NCBI GenBank assembly: GCA_038247995.1
Contig: JBBRUG010000056.1
Span: 1-22,235, forward strand
Source: JBBRUG01 sp038247995
Lineage (GTDB): Bacteria > Chloroflexota > Chloroflexia > Chloroflexales > Chloroflexaceae
Direction of reading: 5' to 3'
Length of the DNA stretch: 22,235 bases
Shown: positions 8,004-16,027 of the stretch, piece by piece
Layout of the letters: each line of letters starts with the position of its first letter
Position numbering within the stretch: the stretch's first letter is position 1
The notes under the pieces: model-generated
Told to the model about the DNA's origin: nothing
Seen by the model: the letters and a program-made list of their open reading frames with translations, nothing else
Database searches by the model: none
Program-made: the position numbers and the translations under genes

Positions 8004-8066
8004 ATTAAGTGTAAAGACTTTTTGGGGTATAGCGCAGCCAAATGGGTAAGCATGGCACAATTTAAG

Positions 8067-8078
8067 GCATTATAATGC
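8067..8078. repeat. 12-bp perfect palindrome across a stop codon
   Basis: GCATTATAATGC spans the TAA stop codon of the - strand GAF-GAF-PAS kinase gene. It could be an operator for the next gene, 200 bases downstream, or part of a 3' end signal; nothing in the sequence decides this. Confidence 0.4.
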
Positions 8079-10274
8079 ATCAACGTTGCGTTGGTCTTGA
8101 GTTAGGGGAAGTGCGAGTGCAAAGGTGCTGCCTGCACCTTCCGCGCTTTGAAGCCAAATTTGCCCGCCATGGGACTCCACTGCCAGTTTACAAAATGTTA
8201 ATCCAAGGCCAGTTCCGCGCACCTTGCGTTCACGAACCTGGCCGAATTTTTCGAAAATGCGTTCGTGGTACTGGGGTGGAATACCTGGGCCAAGATCACG
8301 AACCCAGAAGATGAGCCAATTACCGCCACCTAGTGCAGGGATGCGTAGGATGCCAACCTGCTGCGGAGTAGTGGGTGGGGCGGCATCGATCCGCAGCGCT
8401 GTTGCGCCTAAGGTAACGGTTGCGCCGGTCGGCGAGAACTTGATTGCGTTATCGATCAGGTTTTGCAGCACGCGGACGAGTTTTTCGCGGTCGGCTTCGA
8501 TCAGGGGCAAACCGACACTGAGTTGTTGCGTAAGATCGACCCGCTGACTCTGTGCATTGCCGCGTAGCCGATCCAATGTTTCGTCAATCAGCGCGTAGGG
8601 CGAGAGCGGCTCTAGGTCGAGGCTCATGCGTCCCTGCTCCATTTTGGCGATGTCGAGCAGTGTATTGACCATTTCGAGCATCGTCTGGCTACCCTGATGA
8701 GCAATCCCAAGCAGTTCGTGTTGCTGATCGGAGATCGGGCCGCCAAGGCCGCGCTTGACCATCATGATCCCATTCATGATTGCCGTGAGTGGGGCGCGCA
8801 GGTCGTGTACGAGCATGCCCGTGTAATCTTCGCGCAATTGAGCCAGTTCACGCTCTTTCGAAAAATCCTGAAACATGGCCAACTGCCCGATCTCGGCGCC
8901 GTTCGTCTCGCGCACAGGCAGAATGAAGTGACGGATGAAGCGGCGTTGTGAGCCACCAAGCTCAAGTTCAACGATTTCGTGCGCATTGTCGTCGTTGAGC
9001 CACGAGGGCACGTTCACATTCGATGCACGCTCGCGTAGTTCGGCGAGCAGGCTGTCGAGGCGTTGGCCGAACATTGCCTCTGTGCGCAGCCCAAACAATT
9101 GTGCCGCCATCGGGTTTGCCGTAACTACCGTTCCATGCATGTCGGCCATGAGGATGCCGTCGGCAGTGGAATGCACAATCGCCTCGACCCGATCGCGCAC
9201 GGTGGTTACCTGCTGAAAGAGGCGGGCGTTTTCGATTGCGACGCCGATTGTGGCCGCCATGCGCGTAAGGCGGTTTGCTTCTTCCTGGGTGAAATGCCCG
9301 TCGCGCTTATTGAGCAGTTCGATCACGCCGATCGTGCGACCCTTGATCACAATCGGGACGCAGAGGATGGTGGCTACTTCATAACCAACCGAGTCGCTTA
9401 CATTGGCAAAGAAGCGCGGATCGTTCTGCGCGTCATCGACGATCGCATACTGTTGGATTTCAGCCACGTGGCCCACAATGCCCTTGCCACGCGGCACCCG
9501 CACACCAAAGAGCTTCTCCTCGCCGGCCTCAAGCGTCATCACAAAGACTAATTCATCGGTTTCCGGGTCAACCATCAGCAGTGATCCTGCATCAACCTGG
9601 AAGTACTCATTCAGCTTTTCCATCACCAGGTGGTAAACCTCGCGGGTGTTCAGCGAGGAGGTGACGGCGGCGGCGATGTCGTTGAGGGTCGCAAGTTCGG
9701 CGCTGCGCCGCTGGGCTTGTTCGGTGATGCGGAATGAGGTAATTGCCGCCGCGAGTTGGCCCGCCATCAACCGGGCGAGCGCCACTTCATTCTCGGGGAA
9801 GGGGCGCGGCTCGCCACTACTGGCGACAAGTAAAAAGCCGATCAGTTTGTCCTGGGCGACGAGTGGCACCAGCAGTACGCTGCGGACGGCATCTTCGTCG
9901 AGAATTGTGGCAATTACTTGACTCTGTGGGTTGTCTTGCGGGTCGCGCCCCGGCAGTTCGGTCGTCACATCGCTGATCTGGATCGGCTGCCGATTCTGAG
10001 CAACCTGGCGCAGAAACGTCGTCTGGGCAAGCTCAATTGGCGGGGGCAGGCTAACGCGCGGCGGGTAACTACTCACCATGCGCGCTGTGGTTCCCGCCTC
10101 ATTCACAAGCAGCACACCGCCAAGTGGGATGTCGAGCAGATGGGCAAACTCGTTCAGCGCGAGCATCAACAGTTCATCAAGTGTTGCCGCGGTTTCGATG
10201 GCGGATGCGATGCGCAGCAGGGCACTGGTACGCAGATCCACCAGCGATTGCTCGGCTACCGGAACTTTACTCAT
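8070..10274 (-). CDS. Soluble GAF-GAF-PAS sensor histidine kinase
   Basis: A 734-residue kinase with no membrane segment, so it senses in the cytoplasm. Domains: GAF (about 20-185), GAF (about 195-355, with the GIVGHV and IGVIELLNK signatures), PAS (about 362-470, IVHSTADGILMADMHG), HisKA (480-545) with phospho-acceptor H490 in VHDLRAPLT, and HATPase (590-725) with N609 in LIDNAIKF, DLGPG (D660) and GTGLGL (687-692). All motifs needed for activity are present. The ATG at 10274 has AAAGG eight bases upstream. The gene starts 38 bases after the stop of the pseudo-cyclase gene, so the two are likely co-transcribed. The H box ends in DLRAPLT rather than ELRTPLT, a common variant. The partner response regulator is not in this window. 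Confidence 0.95.
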   Translation of the reverse strand: MSKVPVAEQSLVDLRTSALLRIASAIETAATLDELLMLALNEFAHLLDIPLGGVLLVNEAGTTARMVSSYPPRVSLPPPIELAQTTFLRQVAQNRQPIQISDVTTELPGRDPQDNPQSQVIATILDEDAVRSVLLVPLVAQDKLIGFLLVASSGEPRPFPENEVALARLMAGQLAAAITSFRITEQAQRRSAELATLNDIAAAVTSSLNTREVYHLVMEKLNEYFQVDAGSLLMVDPETDELVFVMTLEAGEEKLFGVRVPRGKGIVGHVAEIQQYAIVDDAQNDPRFFANVSDSVGYEVATILCVPIVIKGRTIGVIELLNKRDGHFTQEEANRLTRMAATIGVAIENARLFQQVTTVRDRVEAIVHSTADGILMADMHGTVVTANPMAAQLFGLRTEAMFGQRLDSLLAELRERASNVNVPSWLNDDNAHEIVELELGGSQRRFIRHFILPVRETNGAEIGQLAMFQDFSKERELAQLREDYTGMLVHDLRAPLTAIMNGIMMVKRGLGGPISDQQHELLGIAHQGSQTMLEMVNTLLDIAKMEQGRMSLDLEPLSPYALIDETLDRLRGNAQSQRVDLTQQLSVGLPLIEADREKLVRVLQNLIDNAIKFSPTGATVTLGATALRIDAAPPTTPQQVGILRIPALGGGNWLIFWVRDLGPGIPPQYHERIFEKFGQVRERKVRGTGLGLTFCKLAVESHGGQIWLQSAEGAGSTFALALPLTQDQRNVDAL

Positions 10275-10312
10275 CGAGTCTGCCTTTCGCTCTCACAGCC
10301 TGGCGCCCAGCC

Positions 10313-12316
10313 TCAGGCTCGGGCTGCGTTCAGTCGATAGATCGTGCGCGGCGCCGTCCCGTCACTCGGGACAATCGGTGCAAGCACTTCCCATTCAAAG
10401 GGACTGTCGGGCGTCATGCTGGCGGCCAATTCAGCAGCAACGAGCACCTCATCGGCGCGGGCAAGTTGTTGCAGACGGCGCGCTTCACGCACTGCGGCGC
10501 CGATCACAGTAAACTTTGGCGCCGGGTCGCTACCGACGGCGCCAACCGTAATTGCACCGCAGGCTACGCCAAAACTGACGCTGAGGTTACAGCCCAGGCT
10601 AGCTTGCCAGCGGCCGCGTAGGCGTCGGGCGGCCTGGCGCATTGCAGCGGCAGCGCGCAGGGCGTGGGTGGCATCATCGGAACTGCCGATAGGATAGCCG
10701 AAGATGATCAGGGTGCCGGTATCATCGTGTTGGGCAAGGTAGCCATGATGTTTCTGTACCACCGCGACGATCTCATCAATATAGGGCGTGACCACTTCAG
10801 TCAGCAGTTGGTTAGGGGTTAGTTCGGCGCCGAAACGTTCTAGGCCACGTACTCCTGCATAGACTACCACAACTGAGCTTGTTTGGGGCGTGAGCAGTTG
10901 ATCGAGACGGCGTTGATCAACCAACAAGCGGGTTAGATCGGCAGAGGCGATCCGACCGTCGAAGAGGCGCCGTACGAGTGCTGCGTTGCTCGGCTCAACC
11001 ATCGCTTCAAATTGCATGCGGGCCAGGATTGTAACGGCATAGGCGGCAAGCGCCGAGACGAGGGCCAGGCTGCGGCGGCTATAGTGACGTGGCGCCGGAT
11101 CGGCCAGGGTAAGTACGCCAAGCGCGCGTTCGCCGTACAGCAACGGCACAACCAGCACCGAGCGCATCGAATCGAGGCCGGGTGTGGGCAACCAGCGCGT
11201 ATCACGCTCGGTATCTTCCACAATGTCGGCGCGACGCTCGCGCAGCGCCCAACCGGCCAGTCCGTGCTTGAGGATCGGCCCGGCTACAACGCTCAGCGGC
11301 AACATTGTGCCGGCGCGGAGGGTGACGCGGAAGCGCACGTTAGTCTCATCCGGCTCAAGGAGCAACAGCGAACCGTGCTCCGAGTCGGTTACGCGGGCGG
11401 CGGCGCGCAGCACTTGCTCCAGGGCGTGCTCCAGGCCTTCGCTATGCGTGAGCAGCGTGCCGAGTTGTTCGAAGGCAGCGAGCCGATCGCTTTCGCGTTC
11501 GAAGAGCCGGCGGTGCATGCCGCCCTGCGCGGCGAGGGTAAGCAGCCCAGCAACGCTGCGGCCGTAGGCGCGCTGTTCATCATTCAGGCGGTGATCGGCG
11601 GGAATAAACATGCCTAACAATCCGAAGGGTTGGCCGTGAACTTGCATCGGCAGGCTCAACAGGGCCGGGGTTTCGGGGCCTGGCCGCAGGGCTAACAAGT
11701 CGCGGATCTGCGTGCCGGCGTAGATGGTGATCCGATTCTCATAGAGTGCGCGGCCAATGGCTGTTTCACCGATTTCAATTGCCGCAGCGCGATTGAGATC
11801 GGTACGGCCCCACGCTGCCGCCGGTGTGAGTACGTCACGTTCGGCGTCGAGAAGCATGAGCAATGCGCCTTGAATCGGCAGGTGTGGGCTGAGGAATTGG
11901 ACGGTTATCGCCAGGGCCTGGTTCAGATCGGATGTTGCCGCTAGTTCGCTGGCAAGTCGGGTGAGCGCTTCCGCACGCGGTACAGCGGCGATCGACTGCT
12001 GCAGCGTATGGCGCATTGCGGCGATGGCATCATTGGAGCGCTCACCTGGAGCTTCCGGCAGATCGGCATCGAGCAGTTCGCCGGCGTAGACGCGTAGATC
12101 ATAAGCGACCTGACGCAGCGTCAGGATCGCGCTGATCAGCAGCGCCAGACCAATCAGGCCGCCGATCAGTAAGGCCAGCATGATCGTGCTTGGCGTAGTA
12201 GTAGGGAAGCGCGCTTCGGCGGTACGGATAATGCCGTAGATCAACAGACCCATACCCAGGCCCGCCGCCAGAGCATAAGCAGTTATCCGCCGGATGTCGC
12301 TACTAGGTAGTCGCAC
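10313..12316 (-). CDS. Membrane GAF-GAF protein with degenerate class III nucleotidyl cyclase domain
   Basis: A 667-residue membrane protein. It has two N-terminal helices (about 12-30 and 45-66), a short linker, two GAF domains (about 118-265 and 280-435) and a C-terminal class III cyclase-like domain (about 470-660). The fold is recognisable from SVVVVYAGVRGLERF, LIIFGYP, SVSFGVACG and KFTVIGAAVREARRL. Compared with active enzymes, the first metal aspartate is G488, the second falls on T533 (D532 is adjacent), and in the IGDxVNxAARL motif the Asp is A607 and the Asn is R610; the Arg (R614) is kept. It is therefore probably not an active cyclase but a signalling or scaffold version. The start is a GTG at 12316 with AGGA nine bases upstream; an ATG frame just before it stops at once. 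It is first in a likely operon with the GAF-GAF-PAS kinase. Confidence 0.88.
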   Translation of the reverse strand: MRLPSSDIRRITAYALAAGLGMGLLIYGIIRTAEARFPTTTPSTIMLALLIGGLIGLALLISAILTLRQVAYDLRVYAGELLDADLPEAPGERSNDAIAAMRHTLQQSIAAVPRAEALTRLASELAATSDLNQALAITVQFLSPHLPIQGALLMLLDAERDVLTPAAAWGRTDLNRAAAIEIGETAIGRALYENRITIYAGTQIRDLLALRPGPETPALLSLPMQVHGQPFGLLGMFIPADHRLNDEQRAYGRSVAGLLTLAAQGGMHRRLFERESDRLAAFEQLGTLLTHSEGLEHALEQVLRAAARVTDSEHGSLLLLEPDETNVRFRVTLRAGTMLPLSVVAGPILKHGLAGWALRERRADIVEDTERDTRWLPTPGLDSMRSVLVVPLLYGERALGVLTLADPAPRHYSRRSLALVSALAAYAVTILARMQFEAMVEPSNAALVRRLFDGRIASADLTRLLVDQRRLDQLLTPQTSSVVVVYAGVRGLERFGAELTPNQLLTEVVTPYIDEIVAVVQKHHGYLAQHDDTGTLIIFGYPIGSSDDATHALRAAAAMRQAARRLRGRWQASLGCNLSVSFGVACGAITVGAVGSDPAPKFTVIGAAVREARRLQQLARADEVLVAAELAASMTPDSPFEWEVLAPIVPSDGTAPRTIYRLNAARA

Positions 12317-12418
12317 GCTCCGTCATCCTGGTAAGGTTACTACACTCTTGGAATAAACGCGGTTCGGCAAGGGGTTTGTGCTATGTACCAATCTGCACAC
12401 ACTCGACGATAATTTGGT

Positions 12419-12447
12419 ATTATAGCCGCCCCTGTATGCCGTCGCAA
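12419..12447 (-). promoter_or_regulatory. Sigma-70-type promoter for the pseudo-cyclase/kinase operon
   Basis: On the - strand TTGCGA (12442-12447), a 17-base spacer and a perfect TATAAT (12419-12424). Transcription would start near 12412, giving a leader of about 95 bases before the GTG at 12316. The -10 is one arm of a 5-5-5 inverted repeat (ATAAT-TTGGT-ATTAT, 12409-12423). The element lies just past the stop codon of the upstream glycosyltransferase gene. Confidence 0.65.
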
Positions 12448-12465
12448 GCCAATGCAGGCTCGCCG

Positions 12466-13623
12466 TCAGCCGTAGCACGCTTCGTGCTGGGCGGCAATGC
12501 TATCCCATCCAAAGTATGCAGCAAGGGTGCGGCCCTGACTGGTCAGGCGATTTTGGAGCGCTTGGTCGTAAGCCAGCCGGACGATACTCGCGGTAAGTGC
12601 GGTGCTGTCGTTGGGTGGGACGAGGATCGCCGCCTGGTCGCCGGGCAATCTGGCAAGTGTATCGACATCGCTGGGGGTAGTGGTGATCAGCGGAGAGCCG
12701 TGGGCCAGCGCAGCAAGCAGGCTGCCCCGGCGGAAGGAGGCGCCATCGCGGAAAGGCAGCGCAGTGCAATCGGCGGCCAGCAGATACGCCGACACCTCGC
12801 TGGGTGTAACGTGGCCGGTGCGGATCACACGCGCGGCGAGGCCGTGCTGGCTAATCTGAGTTTGGAGTTGTTCGGCATAGGTTCGATCCTGGGGTGCCGT
12901 GGCGTTTCCGCCGATGATCAACAGTCGCCAGGCTAGTTCTTCGGGCAAGCTGCGCAGCGCATCAAGCAGCAGATCGGCGCCCTTGCCTGGCGACAATAGT
13001 CCGAAGTAAGCCACCAATAGTTCGCCGGCCTTAACCCCAAGTTGGGCGCGCCAGGCTTCACGCTCGTACCCCGGTGGCGGCGCTACGGGGATATTTGAAC
13101 CGATCGGGATAACTGTGGCACGGATGCCGGCGGCGGCAAGGTTGGCTGCGTCGGCGCCGTTAGTGACGATCACTGTGTCGGCGTCGCGAGCGAGGCGCAA
13201 GGTGATCCAACGGCGCAGCGGGCTGGCCTTGGGCAACAAGTACGGCTCCAGCAGGTCGTGGAAGGTGACGGCGATCTGCGGCCGGTTGGGCAGGCTGCGC
13301 AGACGCCAGGGCAGCAGGTTGATGCCGGGCTGCATTGCGTAGGCGCCGGTCTGATACTGGATGTGCAACCAGGTGGGTCGCCGTTCGTCCAGCGCAGCAA
13401 TCACGGCGGGCCAACAGCGCGGCGACCAGTCGAGACGCCGGGTAAACGGGGTGGCTGTACCGTTGTCGGTATGCACCTGGTAGCGCAGCAGTCGCTCATC
13501 CTGGATTGTCAGGACGTCGAGGTTATGCCCACGCTGAGCCAGTGCATTGGCAAGCTGTCGCGTGTAATCGCCAATACCGCCGGGTTGCGGCGGGTATTCG
13601 CCGGTGAGAAAGGTGATGTTCAT
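12466..13623 (-). CDS. GT-B glycosyltransferase (GT4-like)
   Basis: A 385-residue cytoplasmic or membrane-associated glycosyltransferase. The N-terminal half starts MNITFLTGEYPPQPGGIGDYTRQL, the glycine-rich acceptor loop of GT-B enzymes; VTFHDLLEPY and VTNGADAANL are typical of the GT4 group; the C-terminal half starts near residue 215 (VAYFGLLSPGKGADLLLDAL) and holds the nucleotide-sugar site. The usual EGFGLxxLEAMA motif is replaced by GASFRRGSLLAALAHGSPLI, so the catalytic-loop glutamates are not in their normal places. That variant may reflect a different sugar donor. Donor and acceptor are unknown. The ATG at 13623 has only a weak ribosome-binding site. It is the last gene of a likely operon, 85 bases after the STAND-SH3b gene. 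Confidence 0.9.
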   Translation of the reverse strand: MNITFLTGEYPPQPGGIGDYTRQLANALAQRGHNLDVLTIQDERLLRYQVHTDNGTATPFTRRLDWSPRCWPAVIAALDERRPTWLHIQYQTGAYAMQPGINLLPWRLRSLPNRPQIAVTFHDLLEPYLLPKASPLRRWITLRLARDADTVIVTNGADAANLAAAGIRATVIPIGSNIPVAPPPGYEREAWRAQLGVKAGELLVAYFGLLSPGKGADLLLDALRSLPEELAWRLLIIGGNATAPQDRTYAEQLQTQISQHGLAARVIRTGHVTPSEVSAYLLAADCTALPFRDGASFRRGSLLAALAHGSPLITTTPSDVDTLARLPGDQAAILVPPNDSTALTASIVRLAYDQALQNRLTSQGRTLAAYFGWDSIAAQHEACYG

Positions 13624-13708
13624 GGGCGCATTCAGGATTCAGGAGACGGAAGTGTACATGCCGGGGGAAAAGAACTATTGCTTGACTACCTGCCTCCTGC
13701 CTCCTGCT

Positions 13709-16027
13709 CTATCCCGGCGTTATCGGTGACGGGGTGACGGTTGGTGCAGGTAACGGGCTTGGCGTTGCGGTTGGCGCGGGTTCTGGTTCGGGCACGCCTG
13801 GGCGGCGAGTTGGTGTCACTGTTACTGTTGCCGTCGGTGGGGCGGGTTCAGCCGTCGGCAGGGTAATCGGTAGTTCATCTGGCGTCGGCGTCGGCGTTGC
13901 CGTGCTGGTTACGGTGAGTGTTGCCGTTGCCGTGCTGGTTACGGTGAGCGTTGGCGTGGGCAGCGCTGGGATGACACCGGGCGGCAGCGCGCTGACCTCC
14001 GTAAAACATTCGACAAGTGGTTGCGGCCCGATGCGGGCGATCCAGCCGCGTTGCGGGCCAATGCGTACTTCGAGCCAGGCGCTGTTAAACGCCTGCGCCA
14101 GCGGCTCAACCAGCGCGCCGTTGGGCAGCACACCTAGCACCGGGTAGGTCGCCCCTGGCCCCTGACGTAGGTTCAGTCCCGGTGCGATTACCTGGCAGAA
14201 CCCGGCGCGAGTGCTGGTAGGGGTCGGCGTGACAGTCGGTTCAACCAATGTTGTTGCCGTTGGCTGACTGAACGCTGGAGCTGTGGCTCCTCCGCTGACC
14301 GGCAATGCCGCAAGCGTCGCGCTGGGGGCCAGGTTCGGCAGCACTGGCGGTGCAGTTGCGGCGAGCGGCGGCGACGTGAGCGTCGGTAGGGCAGCAACGA
14401 CAGCCCCGGAATTCGAGGCTGTCAAATTGGTTACAAGCAGGCCCAACGCTACGAACAGCAACAAGGCCAGTGCGGCAAGAGCGATCCAGCGCCGTTTTGG
14501 CTCTGCCGAACCACTTGGAACGCCGGTGGCAAACGTGAGATTCTGTTCGGTCAGGGCAGCAGCGGGATCGCCGCATGCTTCGCGGATGGCCAGGGCGGCT
14601 TGCAGCGTGCTGATTCCGACCTGGGGTTGGCCGCTGAACAGGGCTAGGGTGCCTTGCTCGTGGAGTGCCCAGGCGCGCAACTCCGGATCGTTCTCGCGCT
14701 GGGCGGCGGCCAGGGCCAGATCGGCGAGGGACTGCCATGCACCCCATTGGCCGGCCAGCACGGCGTGGGGATGCAACGCCTGAGCCAAGGGGCCAACCTG
14801 GCCGGGCGTCCCGATGGCATCGGCTGCCTGGGCGGCAGCCAGCAGATTTTGCGCTTCACTAGCGATCCACTCGGGTGCGACCGCCTTAGCAGCGGCGGCA
14901 GCGGCGAAGAATGCGGCGGCACGTTTGCGCTCGGCGGTCGGTTGCAGCAGGTGCGCCAACTCCTGACGCAGGCTGGGAGAGCTGATCGCCGCACGTTGAG
15001 CGCCGATTGTGATCAGTTGCAGGGTTGCCAGCCGTTCGAGGGGTGTAACCAATGCGGTTTCTGGCAGTTCGCTGATCGCAGCGAGGGCCGTCGGGTCAAG
15101 ATCCGGTTCACCCACAACAAGTGCAGTGAGGAGCCGCCGCTCCGCCGGATCGAGCGTTTCCAGCGCCAGGCGACATGCACGGTTGAGCGCACTGGGTGTA
15201 TCGCGCAGGCTGGCGGCCACCGCAGCCAGGGTGGGCAGCGTTACTGCCCCTGTGCGTATAAGCGCACCCGCAAGGTGGATTGGCAGGGGTACATTGTCGA
15301 GGGCAGCGCACAGGGCAGCCAGGTGCGGTTCAGCTTCCGGGTCGCCAGGGTCGCTCCTGCTTGCGCTGGCCAGCAGCATTCGTGCATCGGCGCGGGGCAG
15401 ACCGCGTAAGGGAAGGTTGAGCAAGAGGTTGGAAGGCGATCCCGGCGCTGCGACGAGCAGCGCACTACTGGCGAGGGTATCGGCCACGCGTTCAATTTGA
15501 GTGCGGGCCAGCGGTAAGCGGTCGAGCACAATCAATGCCTGAAGCGGGCCGAGGTACGTTCCGGCTCGGGCCATATCGATGCGAATGCGGCGGGTTGGGT
15601 CGCTACTGCGGTAGAACTGATCGAACAGTAGTTGCGCGACATCGTCGAGGGCAATGGCAGTGCTAGCGGTCTCGGCAACAGAATTGAGGAGGTCGGTATG
15701 TTTAAGCAGGGCAACCCCATCGGGGAGATTTGGGTGGTTGACCCCAGCCAATTGGCGCAGCAGCGCCGAAGCGCCGGCGCCTCCGCTGCTCGAGATCCAT
15801 GCGCCGCCACGCGGTTGGATCTCGGTGGCGAGTTGGGCGCGCTCAGCGTCACGATCACGAAAGCCGCGCATTGGGCGCGGCGGGGGGCGCAGCGGGGCGC
15901 GCTCGATTGTGGGCGCCGCTGCCGGGCTGATGATCGTGTTGTTGGTGATCATGTCGCGCCCAACGACGGCGCCGATCGAGAGCTCCCCGATCTGGCTGCC
16001 GGCGCCGAACGCAACGATGCCGTCCAT
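13709..16027 (-). CDS. Membrane STAND/NB-ARC-like protein with defective Walker A and extracellular SH3b domain
   Basis: A 772-residue single-pass protein. Residues 1-34 form a Gly/Ile-rich repeat-like segment (FGAGSQIGELSIGAVVGRD) of the kind often placed before bacterial STAND ATPases. NTPase core 54-280: FRDRDAE, a P-loop SSGGAGAS (80-87) in which the invariant Lys is A86, Walker B LIVLDR (D169), and a GLPL-like VPLPIHLAG (246-254). Winged-helix-like region about 280-362, alpha-helical TPR-like region about 365-495, TM helix 513-534, a Thr/Pro linker, an SH3b domain 608-673 (GLNLRQGPGATYPVLGVL, GWIARIG; C611 and C674 may pair), and a Thr/Pro tail with a 10-residue duplication (TLTVTSTATA). 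The ATG overlaps the stop of the upstream prenyl synthase gene by one base (TAATG), which shows translational coupling. It should carry a signal between wall and cytoplasm; the direction is unknown. The STAND assignment rests on motifs only. Confidence 0.85.
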   Translation of the reverse strand: MDGIVAFGAGSQIGELSIGAVVGRDMITNNTIISPAAAPTIERAPLRPPPRPMRGFRDRDAERAQLATEIQPRGGAWISSSGGAGASALLRQLAGVNHPNLPDGVALLKHTDLLNSVAETASTAIALDDVAQLLFDQFYRSSDPTRRIRIDMARAGTYLGPLQALIVLDRLPLARTQIERVADTLASSALLVAAPGSPSNLLLNLPLRGLPRADARMLLASASRSDPGDPEAEPHLAALCAALDNVPLPIHLAGALIRTGAVTLPTLAAVAASLRDTPSALNRACRLALETLDPAERRLLTALVVGEPDLDPTALAAISELPETALVTPLERLATLQLITIGAQRAAISSPSLRQELAHLLQPTAERKRAAAFFAAAAAAKAVAPEWIASEAQNLLAAAQAADAIGTPGQVGPLAQALHPHAVLAGQWGAWQSLADLALAAAQRENDPELRAWALHEQGTLALFSGQPQVGISTLQAALAIREACGDPAAALTEQNLTFATGVPSGSAEPKRRWIALAALALLLFVALGLLVTNLTASNSGAVVAALPTLTSPPLAATAPPVLPNLAPSATLAALPVSGGATAPAFSQPTATTLVEPTVTPTPTSTRAGFCQVIAPGLNLRQGPGATYPVLGVLPNGALVEPLAQAFNSAWLEVRIGPQRGWIARIGPQPLVECFTEVSALPPGVIPALPTPTLTVTSTATATLTVTSTATPTPTPDELPITLPTAEPAPPTATVTVTPTRRPGVPEPEPAPTATPSPLPAPTVTPSPITPG

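Noticed and set aside
4979..10274. Classical two-component pairs
   Set aside because: Both kinases are complete, but no receiver or output-domain response regulator is adjacent, so no pair can be assigned.
14654..15409. 251-residue + strand frame inside the STAND gene
   Set aside because: It is fully antisense to a gene with clear domains, has no family resemblance, and reflects GC-rich codon structure.
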